64,000 nt of DNA from positions 66,087,907 through 66,151,906 of the forward strand of contig OY978525.1 in assembly GCA_963854835.1 (NCBI GenBank), read 5' to 3'. The notes beneath the pieces were generated by a model that was given only the letters and a program-made list of their open reading frames with translations, searched no databases and was not told the origin of the DNA. Source of the DNA: Megamerina dolium. Its lineage: Eukaryota; Arthropoda; Insecta; Diptera; Megamerinidae. How positions within the stretch are numbered: position 1 is the first letter of the stretch; every line of letters starts with the position of its first letter. Shown piece after piece: positions 10,958-21,670 of this stretch. The position numbers and the translations under genes are program-made.

Positions 10958-11179
10958 ATTATAAACAAAATGTTTGCAAATTATATTATTATTTTATTTG
11001 TTTTTTTTTTTTTTTTCTAAAAATCAAAAGAAACACGTCCACTCATATTGGTGACTTTCGCGAAACTTTGAAAATATGCATCAAAGATATGGATTTTCTC
11101 CACCACAGTTTTTTTTCAAATTCACTTCGAAGGAAATGAAGCGATCAGCAGGCCTTCTTTTGTTACCGGGATCGTTTTA

Positions 11180-11865
11180 CCTTATATGTATATTATTCAA
11201 TATCATGTAGAGTATATGGGTCGGCAAAATCCTCCACTGAACCCGCCTCGGGGGTGCCGACTGGAAATAGATACCACAGAGCCTGTATGATGTCAGGCAG
11301 TATCTAGTTAAGATAAGGTTAAGTTGGTGTTTGTTCCTCTTCAATAGTACAGCGTTCGGCAACGTACTCTTATTATGGTCGGAGGTAAGGGACTGGATAA
11401 AGGTGTTATGCGATCCATACCGAAAATCAGCCTGGCTGGAGCCCCTTTTTCAAATAGCCCAGTCGCAAACGTGAGCTTACGGATACCTGGCGCCCTTCGT
11501 AATAAGAAGCCTTACCTGCATACTGCGAATCCCTACTTTTTCGCAATTCGTGGAAACAAAAAAACCGGATCTCGGTCCCAAAACACGGGGGTAGCAGGGG
11601 TGTTAACCGGTGGAACGGCTGACAATAGGCTTCATTAGAGGGCGAGCTATTAACTGCACCACTCATTTCCACCTCTAGAACCCAAAGCGCAATTCCTGCA
11701 ATGGCGGACCGCACTGCCTCATGCGAAGTAGTGCTGATAGCCACGGCGGGAGGCGAGAAATGCGGTTTCTAAAGAAGCCGTGTTTTTATCCAGCCCAAAA
11801 CCAGTGGAAGCATCTGTCGTAACAGACGGAATGGCTCTTATAAGGCCTAACCTGCGGCTGCGACG
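11180..11865 (+). other. probable 5' leader of the LOA/R1-like LINE
   Basis: This stretch precedes the first recognisable ORF1 segment of the decayed LINE on the same strand. It is more GC-rich than its surroundings, like that LINE. Open frames of 60-105 codons occur on both strands, but no domain was recognised in them. The assignment rests on position and composition only. Confidence 0.35.
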
Positions 11866-12981
11866 GTGTCGAACAAAGGGGGCGGTGTCACCAAGTCGGC
11901 AGGGAAGCCGGTTCGGAGGCAGCGGAAAACATTTGGCGGAACATCTGATGGTGCGGACGAAGACGATCCTAGCGGAGTGGAATCGTTAGCTTTATTAGCT
12001 ATAAGCGGAGAGGACGGAGCCTCCAAAGCAGAGCGAATTGAGTTGATCAAACGGGAGAGCAGAAGCGAAAGAGGCAACGTAAAAAGGCCATGAAGTCATC
12101 GGAGAAGACCATTGAGCAGCCCTCGGGCCAACTCAGTGGACTTCTGCAAGATGAGTCCACCTTGGAGATGGAGAACAAGGGGAAGAGGTTCGGAGTCGAT
12201 AACTCGGCAACCATTTTGAAAAGTTCAACACCTGACCAGCCTCATCCGAAGACGACGGAGGGGCCAATTGAGGTGGATGCTGGAAAGGATAAACAGCCGT
12301 CCCTTGAGAAGGTTGATAATCCTACAACGCAGACACCGAAAGGGGCAAGTACTCAAGGAGATGGTCGGTCAATTATAAAGGCCGTCAATCGCTCCAAACG
12401 ATCTCGAAGCCCCAACTAACACGGGTAGGGTAGCTCTGAGAACGGCGGGGCAGGGAAATCCGACATCGGGGAGTGATGAGCGGGGTGGATAATCTGATAA
12501 GATTGTTAACACAGCGAACCCACAGGTCATGCACGTGTTATTAGAGGGCCGCCTGTAGGATACTCATCAGAGTACCTTTAAGGTATCTTTGTTAGATGCC
12601 ATGGAGTCCCTTGAGGACGATGTCAATGACATTGGATTTGTCGGCGGGGCAAGGATGGAGAGCGGATTGTTTGTACTAAGGTGCAAAAATCAGCAATCCA
12701 AGCAATGGCTGTGCAAGACAGTGGAGCACCTAACCGGTTTGTGGGAGGGTGCAAAGCTCAAATGTGACAGCCTAACTGCCTTGTCGGCAAAGAAGAAGAT
12801 GGTGATTGTTGCTCATGGCAATGTTGTGGCCAGCAACATCATCCTCAGAAGGCTGCAGCGCCAGAACGCCTGTGTGAAGGACACTTTCAAATGGAGTGTT
12901 ATCCGCACAGAAGAGTTTGGCGAGGCAGAAAGGGAAGGTGTCGTACTCACCGTGCTGTGTCCCAAGCCATTAAGATCGTAG
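11866..12981 (+). pseudogene. LOA/R1-like LINE ORF1, broken
   Basis: Three consecutive plus-strand open pieces (11866-12093, 12090-12419, 12589-12981) make up a Gag-like ORF1. The first two are rich in Lys, Glu, Ser and Pro. The third (MLDAMESLEDDVNDIGFVGG to VLTVLCPKPLRS, 130 residues) resembles the conserved C-terminal domain of LOA-type ORF1 proteins (DUF4780-like, from recall). Stops and shifts lie between the pieces. GC content is higher than in neighbouring DNA. Confidence 0.6.
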
Positions 12982-12994
12982 GGGGAAAGCAAAA

Positions 12995-13621
12995 ATGCAG
13001 TATGAGGGGTGCGACACGGCCCCTGACGTGGGGCTAGTGGAAGATTCTGCAAGGAAGAAGCCATTAAAGCGGGAGGTGGTCCCGCGCCAGGAACCACTAA
13101 ATATGTGTCAACTCAATATTCACCACAGCAAAGCAGCATCAGCAATGATGGTGCGGTGCTTCGATGAGGATGCGCTTAACATTACACTGAACTTCTGCTC
13201 ACCGGATCTCACAGTAGTGAGAATATGTGACAGTGCGGGTTCATTTATGATCGCATCAGCATACCTTCCATACGATTCTCCAGAGGGACACCTCCAAGAG
13301 AGGTGGAAGCTCTAGTGAGGTTCTGTGAGGGAAAGGGGGTTGGTCTGACCTTAGGCTGCGATGCCAATGAGCACAGTTCTGTGTGGGGCAGCAGCAATGA
13401 AAACTATAGTATCTACTCGAATTTATAGAAGATTTGGTCTACAAGTTGCCAATAGGGGAACAGAACCGACCTTTGTCGACGCACGTCGTTGCGAGGTCAT
13501 TGATGTTACTCTGACTGTCAAAATGTTGGACATGGTTTTGGATTGGAGGGTTGTGGACAGACTAACCATGTCGGACCACAGGGCCATTGAGTTTGGGGTT
13601 ACGTACGATAAAAGACTGTAG
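12995..13621 (+). pseudogene. LOA/R1-like LINE endonuclease domain, broken
   Basis: The AP-like endonuclease of the LINE is spread over two or more frames. It opens with MCQLNIHHSKAASAMMVRCF (13102), passes ASAYLPYDSPEG, then LGCDANEHSSVWGSSNEN near 13350-13402 (the catalytic Asp/Asn and His region), and ends with TEPTFVDARRCEVIDVTL and RLTMSDHRAIEFGV (the SDH motif). A stop at 13313-13315 and a frame change separate the parts. Confidence 0.8.
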
Positions 13622-14210
13622 AAAAGTAAGGATGCCGAAACGAACGGATTGTACAAGGTACTGTGAAGTTCTTGAGGAATTATTGCCAGAGATATAAAAC
13701 CGCAGATGTTAAGTATCAGGTGAGGGATATCAGCTCAGCCATGATCAAGCATTTGAAGCTTCATGTCCTCTTGCGGTAGTGGGTGAAGGAGATCCCACTC
13801 CATAATGGAATGGGGAACTGGAGTTCATGAAAAAGGAGACAAAGAAGGCTTTTAATCGTCACATGATAGAGGACCCCAAAGCGTGGGACGACTGCAAGTC
13901 AAATAAAAGGGAGCTGAAGAAGACTACGCAACCGTAAAAGGAAAACGTGGAGGGAATTCTGCTCAAATATGCAAGATATGTTCGATGATGCAGATTACAG
14001 AGGATTATATCCAAGGACCCGGTTTCAAAGTTGGGTTCAATTCGCAAAACGCATGGATCCTTTGCAGAGACAATCGGAGAGTCGCTGGAATACCTGATGG
14101 AGGTGCATTTTCCTGGAAGTTTTAGATCGGTAGATCCATGGGTAGCCAGCCGCAAGGGTGAAAAAAGGGGTTAAAGATCGGAAGCTGAAAGGATAGTCAG
14201 CAGAGGTGGA

Positions 14211-14740
14211 GTGATAAACGCCATTAAGCGTTTCTCTCCATTCAAAACAGCGGGTACAGACGAGATATTTCCAGCCCTACTTCAGTGGTGTGCAGAAGCT
14301 CTGAAAGACAGGCTTCTGGGAATATTCACTACTTGCCTGGCTACAGGATATATCCCGACTCAATGGAGAGAGACTAAGGTTGTCTTTCTTCCAAAGACGG
14401 GAAAAAGGGACTACTCAGAGGTTACATCTTTTCGGCCGGTTAGCTTGACTTCCTTTCTGCTTAAATGTATGGAGGGAGTACTGGTGGACTACATGGAAAA
14501 GACAACGCTTCTGACAAAACCACTGAGCAGGTGTCAGCAAGCATACAGAGCTGACAAATCCACTGAAACGGCCCTACACGAACTCGTTCGTCAACCCAAC
14601 CATTATAAGGTGGGTGAACAGCATGCTGAAGAAAAGGGCAATAAACTTTCCAAATGTGAGTTACAGACTCAGAGGTAGGGTAGTCAAAGGGTGTCCCCAG
14701 GGAGGCGTACTATCGTCCATCTTTTGGAACATCACTCCAG
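14211..14740 (+). pseudogene. LOA/R1-like LINE reverse transcriptase, N-terminal half
   Basis: Plus-strand RT motifs: INAIKRFSPFKTAGTDEIFP, WRETKVVFLPKTGKRDY, SFRPVSLTSFLLKCMEGVLV, CQQAYRADKSTETALHELV, and after a frame change GCPQGGVLSSIFWNITPV, where the sequence stops at the inserted BEL LTR (14741). The catalytic FADD block and palm end are not found; the coding sequence resumes only at the RT C terminus near 16200. Region 13622-14210 is frame-scrambled linker. Confidence 0.85.
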
Positions 14741-15480
14741 TGTTGTGTACTATTTTTCCACATCACTCACTAAATACCTAAGGACTAGACTCAAGGATGT
14801 AATGCACAAGATTCGCACCTAAAACTAAGCTCCTAAATATCCTTCGAGACTATGACACTGGTTAGCTGAAATAAAACAGGATTAATTATACGATACTTGC
14901 GATTTTAGGTCTTCATTTTATAACTGGTATTACTTTACACTTTTATACTAAACACTTTTACACTAATACTGGAGGGTCTCGTAAGGATCTTAGTATTTTA
15001 CAATTTCTTACACGCTAGCACTTCACAACTTATATCAAGACTCACAACTGAAAAGCGACTGTCTTCAGTAAGCTGGCAGCTTATATACCATTTTTCTAAT
15101 ACTATCTACTTAGCAATCTACCCACATACCAACATATACAATAATATATTCACACCACATGTGTGTATGTATGTACCCATTATGTGAGAAAGCAACTTTT
15201 TGATATCCATTCACATGAGTAGTCCAAGTGATTTTAGTTATCATGGAATGTCTAAACATAGTTGGTATACTTACGTAAGTGCAGAACTACGAATTGTGTG
15301 GGAAAGTGATTTGTCAGATTTTTCACACCCAACTGCAACTCAGTTGGCTTAATGTTCTGACATTCCACAATTATAAGTAATATTAGTATGGATTGTGTAT
15401 ATCACAACTTCGAGCAATGTTGGTAAGTGTATGGATAAATATGTATTTCACAATTTCGGGAAATATGTCGCGAAGCAAAA
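14741..15480 (-). repeat. BEL/Pao-type LTR, truncated, inserted in the LINE
   Basis: Starts TGTTGTGTACTATTTTTCCA exactly like the LTR at 4192 and follows it to about 15480 (GAAATATGTCGCGAAGCAAA), with several small deletions. The last 30-odd bp and the CACAACA end are missing. It interrupts the RT of the LOA/R1-like element. Confidence 0.85.
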
Positions 15481-16199
15481 TATATTGGGAGCGCAAATTA
15501 AAAATGCGGGATTTACAACAGATGGCGTAGTTCGGGATATAAGCATCAAACAATACTGAAACTATATTCATGTCATAACCTCATTCCATAGCTTTCATTT
15601 TCAGTATGTGTCATTTGCCCGGAGTGTAAACAACATAGTTTTTTTTGGCTCTCAATATGTCATGTTTTATGCCCACAAAACAGCATTTGCGGGAAGTTTT
15701 GATTTACTTCTTTAATTTGGAGAAAAGTGCAGCTGAATTTTTTTCGCTTGGGTTTGTCGTAGTAGATCCACTTTTCATCACCAGCAACGATGCGATGCAA
15801 AAAACCTTTCCTTTGTTGCCTTTGGAGCAGCTGTTCGCAAGTGAAAAATCGCCTTTCGACGTCTCTCGGCTTTAACTCGTACGGTACCCAATTTCCTTGC
15901 TTTTGAATCATTCCCAATAGTTTCAATCGATGGGAAATGGCTTGGCGTGTAACTTCGAACAATTTGGCAAGTTCTTCTTGCGTTTGACACGAGTCCTCAT
16001 CGAGTAATGCCTCCAATTCAGCATCTTCAAACTTCTTCGGCTGTGCTGGACGTTCTTTGTCTTCCACATCAAAATCACCACTTCTGAAACGCACAAACCA
16101 CCTCTCGCATGTTGAAACTGAAAGACCACACTCCGGATAAGCTTCGGAGAGTAATCGATGCGATTCAGCTGCACTTTTCTCCAAAACTTTTGGTCTCAT
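15481..16199 (-). pseudogene. mariner transposase (irritans/cecropia-like), C-terminally deleted
   Basis: A 179-codon open frame (16199-15660) holds the N-terminal half of a mariner transposase: a helix-turn-helix segment with CERWFVRFRSGDFDVEDKE, a second one with VTRQAISHRLKLLGMIQKQG, the WVPYEL linker, and the first catalytic Asp in IVAGDEKWIYYDKPKRKK. After that the frame becomes unrelated and ends; a full protein is about 340 residues, so the second and third acidic residues are gone. It lies between the BEL LTR and the resumed LINE, part of a nested insertion. The subfamily call is from recall. Confidence 0.85.
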
Positions 16200-17390
16200 G
16201 TGGGGAATTACTCCCAGAGCAGCGCACTAGATCTACACAATGATGGTAAGGCCCTTAATAGCATATGCTGTTATGGTCTGGTGGCCTAAGCCAAAAAACC
16301 GCGAAAAGCATGTTAGATAGGGTGCAAAGAATGGCTTGTATTGAGATTACCGGAGCTATTCGGACGACCCCCGTAGAAGCATTGGAAGTTTTTCTGGGGC
16401 TGCTCCCGCTGGACTTGCATATTATGAAGTCTGCGCCATTAACAGCATTATGTCTGAAGACAACCAATAATTGATATGAATTCGGTACGGATATAGGGCA
16501 CAGGAGCATCCTGTCACTCGTATATAGCAGTGTAAAGGAGGCGTAAATGCCAATGGAAGGAATGGGTAGATGTCACACAGAAGTCACACAGAACACTCAT
16601 TGAAGACGGAAAGGTGCAAGGTAAGAAAATCTTGCTAGTACTCGATAGCCATGCGGTGGTCAGGCGACTGCAACAACCTACGATATCTTCTAAGCTGGCT
16701 CTTGAATGTGTTCAGAAATTTAACGTGTGTACTCGTAGTAATGCGATTACTCTTATGTGGGTGAAGAGACACATTGGTTAGAACAAAATGAAGCTGCAGA
16801 CGCCTTGATTATACAAGGATCTGAAGTTGAGTTTTATGGACCGGAACTAGTAGTTGCTCTCAGCAACGGACGGTGAAGGCAAAATTCGAAGACAAATATT
16901 CGAAGAGTACATAAAGAAACTCCATCTCACGAGATGGGAGGACTTATGCACTTGTAAACAGGCAAAGGCTTCGTTGAGGCTATCAAAGGGCAGTGAATCG
17001 GGGACGGCTCTCAGTCTAGGACGGTTAACTCTAACTGGTTGACTGCATTAATAACTGGGCATGGCAATTTCAGGTACCACCTCATCAAGATGGGTCTTGT
17101 TGAAGGGGAGGATGCTGACATTTGCAGATTATGCAGGGAAGAGGCAGTGGCGCACATAGCGTGACAGTGTCCTGCATTGGCAAGCAGGATGTCCACACTG
17201 GATCGCCAATTTATTGATGAACTCGAAATGTGGAACATACCCCACAAAGATATGCTTGAAATAACGCGTAATATTATTATGATGATGGAAGTAGAAGAAT
17301 TCTGCAACCAAACAAATAATTAACATACGATTTGAGGACGAAAACTCACACAGATGCGTTGTTTGTGTGTAATCCATAGTAGCGAAATGT
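16200..17390 (+). pseudogene. LOA/R1-like LINE: RT C terminus, RNase H and zinc tail, broken
   Basis: The LINE resumes after the insertions. MMVRPLIAYAVMVWWPK and RVQRMACIEITGAIRTTPVE (16240-16474) form the RT thumb/connection. An RNase H region with many stops spans about 16550-16850, with an Asn-Glu-Ala-Ala-Asp block near 16780-16803 (NEAADAL). The C-terminal tail TALITGHGNFRYHLIKMG, CRLCREEAVAHIA, stop, QCPALASRM lies at 17040-17200 with further open sequence to 17324. The order matches the RNase H-bearing LOA/R1/I group. Clearly dead. Confidence 0.82.
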
Positions 17391-17397
17391 GTTATTA

Positions 17398-18289
17398 TAC
17401 AGGGTGATTTTATAAGAGCCCTTGAATTTGATTTTTAAAATACACATAAAATTTAGAGAAATGTATGAAATGTTTATTTGAGTCGATAAAAGGCGTTAAA
17501 TCGCACGATCTAGGCGACCAATTGACCGGCCCCAAACGTGAAATATAACTGTTCACCGAACTCGCCTCTCAATTGGGCCATTGTTGCGTGTGCTGTGTAG
17601 TATATGGCACCGTCTTGTTGAAACTACATGTCAGCCAAGTCCAGCTCTTCCATTTTGGACAAAAAAGTTTGTAATTATCGCACGGTGGCGCTCACCATTC
17701 ACAGTAACGTTCCTACCTTCGCCGTCTTTGAAAAAGTACGGTCCAATGAAGCTCCGGCTCATAATCCACACCAAATAGTGTATTTTTCGAGATGCATTGG
17801 CAGCTCTTGTAATGCTTCTGGCTGCTCTTCACACCAAATATGACAATTTAGATTTTTCACGTATCCGTTCAACCAGAAATGAGCTTCGTCGCTGATCACA
17901 ATTTTCCGATAAAAAAGTGGATCTTCATCCAACTTTACCAGCTCCCATTCACCAAAAGTTACCTGTTGTGGTAGGTCGTGGGACTTCAATTCTTGCACCA
18001 GCTGTATTTTAAAAGGTTTTACACCCAAATCCTTCCGCAAAATTTTCCACGTAGTAGAGTAACATAGGCCCAATTGCTGCGAACGGTGCCGAATCGATAA
18101 TTCACGGTCATCAACAACACTGGTGGATACAGCTGCGATATTTTCCTCTGTCCGCACTCTACGTATGCGTGTTGGTGATTTAATGTTCAATAATGTAAAT
18201 TTGGTGCGACATTTAGTCACAAGATTCCGAATAGCCGCCTCAGAAGGGCGCCTAAACTGACCATAAAATGGAAGAACTGCACGGTGCAC
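17398..18289 (-). pseudogene. mariner-superfamily transposase, rosa/DD41D-like
   Basis: Minus-strand transposase. 18289-17759 is open for 176 codons: RPSEAAIRNLV helix-turn-helix, RTEENIAAVSTSV, LGLCYSTTWKILRKDLGV, then ISDEAHFWLNGYVKNLNC with the first catalytic Asp and YTIWCGL. Beyond the stop it continues in broken frames: GRNVTVNGERHRAII, FQQDGA (second Asp) and GPVNWSPRSCDLTPF near 17500. The third acidic residue cannot be read because of a frame change. The left edge CAGGGTGATTTTATAAGAGC after TA at 17398 could be a terminal repeat, but no partner was seen on the right. Confidence 0.75.
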
Positions 18290-18299
18290 TTTCTTAAAC

Positions 18300-19015
18300 G
18301 AGCATGAATTTTGATCATAAAATTCAATAATCTACAAGCGTTGTAAGTTTGCAAGTCGATTCATGGCTAAATTATAGACCAAACTGAACATGTTTGACAG
18401 TAACATGTTACACGAAAAAAGCTGAGCTGCCAAACAGTGTTGTCAGAAAGAAAGTTGCTAAAAAATCAGCCTGTATTAGTGTGGGGTTTTGTTATTGCCA
18501 ATTTACTTGAGAAACTTGAACGAGAAGAAGCACAGCGGTAAGAACTAGTGCTGTATTAGATATCTTTGTTGTACGTACATATGTACTTATTATAACTTTG
18601 TGGAGCAACAATAAAACAGAAACCAATTTTATTTATTTACGTGGTTAACAGCCTACTGTATATACTCGTATGTCCTTATACTTGAAATATATACACACGT
18701 ATATTTTGTATTGTTTTATTTTCGAGTGCAATGTGCAATGCGCGCGAAAAATGTAACTAGCTATATTTTGTTACCACGTACCTTTATATCAAGAACTTGT
18801 CTTACCAATGTTGGAGCCGATTAGGCTCGAAGGACCAAAAAATGTGGGATTGTGAAGGGGGTATTGCCGGTTGGCCACAAGATGGTTGAAAACTTGCTTC
18901 GGTTGTGAGGATGACTGGTTGATGCTGCTGTTGTTGTGGTTAAGCCCGCTGTACTGACATAGACCTTATTCAATTTGTCTTTATAATTTTTTACAATTTT
19001 TAATTAATTTAATTC
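18300..19015. other. unassigned interspersed DNA
   Basis: AT-rich sequence downstream of the rosa-like relic. I see no coding frame with recognisable motifs, no RNA gene and no clear repeat ends. A more GC-rich patch at 18810-18960 may be an old transposon fragment. Confidence 0.4.
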
Positions 19016-19017
19016 TA

Positions 19018-19135
19018 TCGCAATGTGAAATTGGAAAAGATAGACCAATAACCTTTGTAAGCAGGGCACTCAGTTATACTGAGAAAAGTATTCCACCATT
19101 GAAAAAGAATTCCTGCTCATCGTATGGACATAATA
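19018..19135 (+). pseudogene. Ty3/gypsy RNase H fragment
   Basis: A short match to the start of gypsy RNase H: GKDRPITFVSRALSYTEK in one frame, then KYSTIEKEFLLIVW after a one-base frame change. The VSRALxxxEKxYSxxEKE pattern is characteristic of Ty3/gypsy pol. About 110 bp survive and nothing around them belongs clearly to the same element. Confidence 0.75.
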
Positions 19136-19343
19136 ACTGTACTACGTAATTTCCAGGATTCACGCTTAGGAGTAACAATTTGCCAAAAATGCTTCTTAAA
19201 AACGCTGTGACAAAACTATATTAAAGTGATGTCACACTTTCTTTTGCAACTCACTTATAAAAGAATGCAGCTAGTCTTGTCTTGCTCTAAGTGGTGGAGT
19301 GTAAAGCAATTGTAAAATACTGCTATTCTTACGAAGCCCTCTA

Positions 19344-19706
19344 AAATAAATAAATATGTGGCACTTAAAGCCCCAAAGGACTCATTGGCCGAGCTTCTCT
19401 TCCATTACTGTTGTGCGTCTTAAATTTGGACAGTATTAGAAGGGACCTACTTATTTTAGCCGGTTCCGAACGGCAGAACACTTGTGACATCACTTTTTCT
19501 GAGCTTTGTCACAGAGTTCTTTAAGAAGCTTTTTCATGGCAAGTTGTTACTGTCGGAAGAATTGCCAATTGCTTGCCGACAGGTGGGTACCATTCGAAAG
19601 AAAAATCTTTTCGATATTAAATTTGTTATGCATCAGCCGGGGATTGAACCCACGACCTACAGATCAGAAGGCGAACACACTAACCACTGAGCTACGGCAC
19701 ACCACT
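19344..19706 (-). mobile_element. tRNA-derived SINE, copy 2, with target duplications
   Basis: Reverse-oriented copy of the SINE at 3736. The head (B box GGGATTGAACC and A box CCACTGAGCTA as seen on the plus strand) lies at 19630-19700 and the AAATAAATA tail at 19344. It is flanked by the 12-bp direct repeat CGAAGCCCTCTA (19332-19343 and 19707-19718), proof of retroposition by LINE-type machinery and a definition of the SINE ends. Confidence 0.92.
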
Positions 19707-19719
19707 CGAAGCCCTCTAG

Positions 19720-21276
19720 TAAGTGTAAAAATATAAAAGTGTAAAGTAGCTAAGTGCAATTTTGGAATTAAAGGAATTAAACATCTAAATAAAATTGGAC
19801 ATCAAGATCTGCAAGTTGAAATTTCGGGAATAAAAAGGGTGAACCCTAGCATTCTAAGGTACTTCACTTTGAGTCGTGGTCTTATAGAGAGTAAAACGCA
19901 ACACAAATAAACTCTACTTTTCAGTTAACCAGTGTTCAAGTACTGAAAGGACACTCAACACTTAGGGAATTAGGTTCATCGGTACCTTACGCTTCAAGTG
20001 CCGTTGTGGTACATATATTTGTTGCAAACAAAAACCAACGTTCTCCAAGTTCTCCCAGTACTGGTGGGTCTATTTGCCGAAGCAAAATAGCTAGATTCGT
20101 GTGGGATATAAGTGAACTCCTGGGATATACTTCTGGATGTATAAGCGCCCAATCAAGTATTCGGAAATAAATCATTTAGTAAGTTGATCTATTAGTAAAA
20201 GGGCGTTGTCTAAAGGCTAGGAGTTTAGTTGTGGTGGAAATACCATACAACATTTGATTAATAAAATATGAAATTATATGAATAATCATAATTTTGAATA
20301 TTTAAATATTGAAATTATTCGATTAACCAGAATAAAATTATTCGAATAAAATATTCAAAATATTTATATTTTTTCCAATACAAAGTAAACAATTTTTGAG
20401 TTATTGGGACAAAATTTCAAATAACAGTGAATTTGTCATAGATTACATATATAAATATTGGTTTAACACGTCCGTAAAGGGTGTTACTTACGAAAATTAA
20501 AAGGCAGAAACTAACAAAGTTCGGGTGACTTCCTAAACGCATTTTGCTTTGCAGAAATACATTGCAACTTGTTCCTAAAGGCAACCCTTAAAATGTTGAC
20601 AACGGATTCTGTTCCCAAATGCATCAATATTGTTATCGATGCGCAGAGAAAAGTAAACTGCTCATCCGAAAAGATGTAAATGCAAAGTATTATAAAAGTA
20701 ATTACACAATGTATCAATACGGTATTACAACTGTTTTGATATATTGTAAACATACGTTTAGGAAGTTAGGCTTTATTTAGATATTTAAAAGAGCTGCATT
20801 GACATATTATGTAGTTAACCAGTAAATTGTACTAGATTTGGTTCATATACTTTCTAAGGTTTTTGCTGAAATTTAATGACGGTTTTTCTGTTGCTCTTAA
20901 ATATTGAGGTTAGGGAAATTTTACTAGTAAAGTATGATACCACACTTAGAGACTATGCTTGCCCCACATTCTTTTTTGCCCCAAAGATAGCCCAAAATAC
21001 TAAATTTTGTTCTTTTTGAATAAACTGACATTTAAATATTAAATATATTTATGTAGTTATATCTTTCATCCTATAATCCAACCTGCTTCATTGGTAAAAT
21101 ACATAAATTAAAATTATTAAACAAATGAAAGGTTATAAACAAAAATAAACTAGCAATAGCAAAAAAATACACACAAAGGTAGCTTTCATATGCTTTTTTA
21201 TGTCAGTTTATCTTTCTCGATCAACGCTTCGTGTTTCTGCATAAATACGAGTATGCTAGATCCAGGTAGAATATTA
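19720..21276. other. AT-rich DNA downstream of SdhB, no gene seen
   Basis: No supported coding frame. The right part must contain the SdhB 3' UTR on the minus strand. A possible poly(A) signal (AATAAA on the minus strand) lies near 20774-20780, about 500 nt past the stop codon. Several short AATATTTAAATATT-like palindromes occur at 20290-20360. Confidence 0.4.
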
Positions 21277-21670
21277 CTACTTATGCAATGCTGCTGTTTC
21301 CAATTTAGGCTCTGGCTTGCTTGCTAAACCAGAAAGTAATTTTTTAATCTCAGCAATTGCTCGACCTGGATTTAGACCTTTGGGACAAGTACGCGTACAA
21401 TTCATAATGGTGTGGCACCTGTATACGCTAAATGGGTCTTTGAGCTTGTCCAAACGTTCAACGGTGCTTTCATCACGCGAATCAATTATCCAGCGATATG
21501 CTTGCATTAAAACAGCTGGTCCCAAATACTTGTCACCGTTCCACCAATATGATGGACACGAGGTTGAACAGCAAGCACATAAAATACACTCATATAACCC
21601 ATCTAGCTTAGAGCGATCCTCCATGGATTGCAAATATTGTGCTTTGCCTTTCATTTCAACTGCTTCATTT
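21277..21670 (-). CDS. SdhB: SdhB exon 4 ([4Fe-4S]/[3Fe-4S] domain and C terminus)
   Basis: Acceptor TTATCTTATAG (21681-21671). The first A completes the Lys codon split across the 65-bp intron 3. Then come [15 protein letters not shown], the [4Fe-4S] motif [31 protein letters not shown], and [20 protein letters not shown] for the remaining Cys ligands, ending ETAALHK and TAA at 21279-21277. No lesion is seen. Confidence 0.98.

Larger units (their letters stand above)
6665..11066 (-). mobile_element. Jockey-clade non-LTR retrotransposon, nearly complete
   Basis: A 4.4 kb LINE on the minus strand flanked by an 11-bp direct repeat TTTGAAAATAT (6654-6664 and 11067-11077), the expected target-site duplication. 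Order: 5' UTR (11066-10958), ORF1 Gag (10957-9479), ORF2 endonuclease-RT (9482-6834), short 3' UTR and an A-rich tail (T-runs at 6665-6712 on the plus strand). The only lesion noticed is one nonsense codon in ORF1. The long open ORF2 and exact duplication suggest a young insertion. Confidence 0.92.

Noticed and set aside
19484..19736. Repeated small ORF beginning [13 protein letters not shown] or [13 protein letters not shown]
   Set aside because: It lies antisense within the SINE body; similarity between loci is explained by the SINE.
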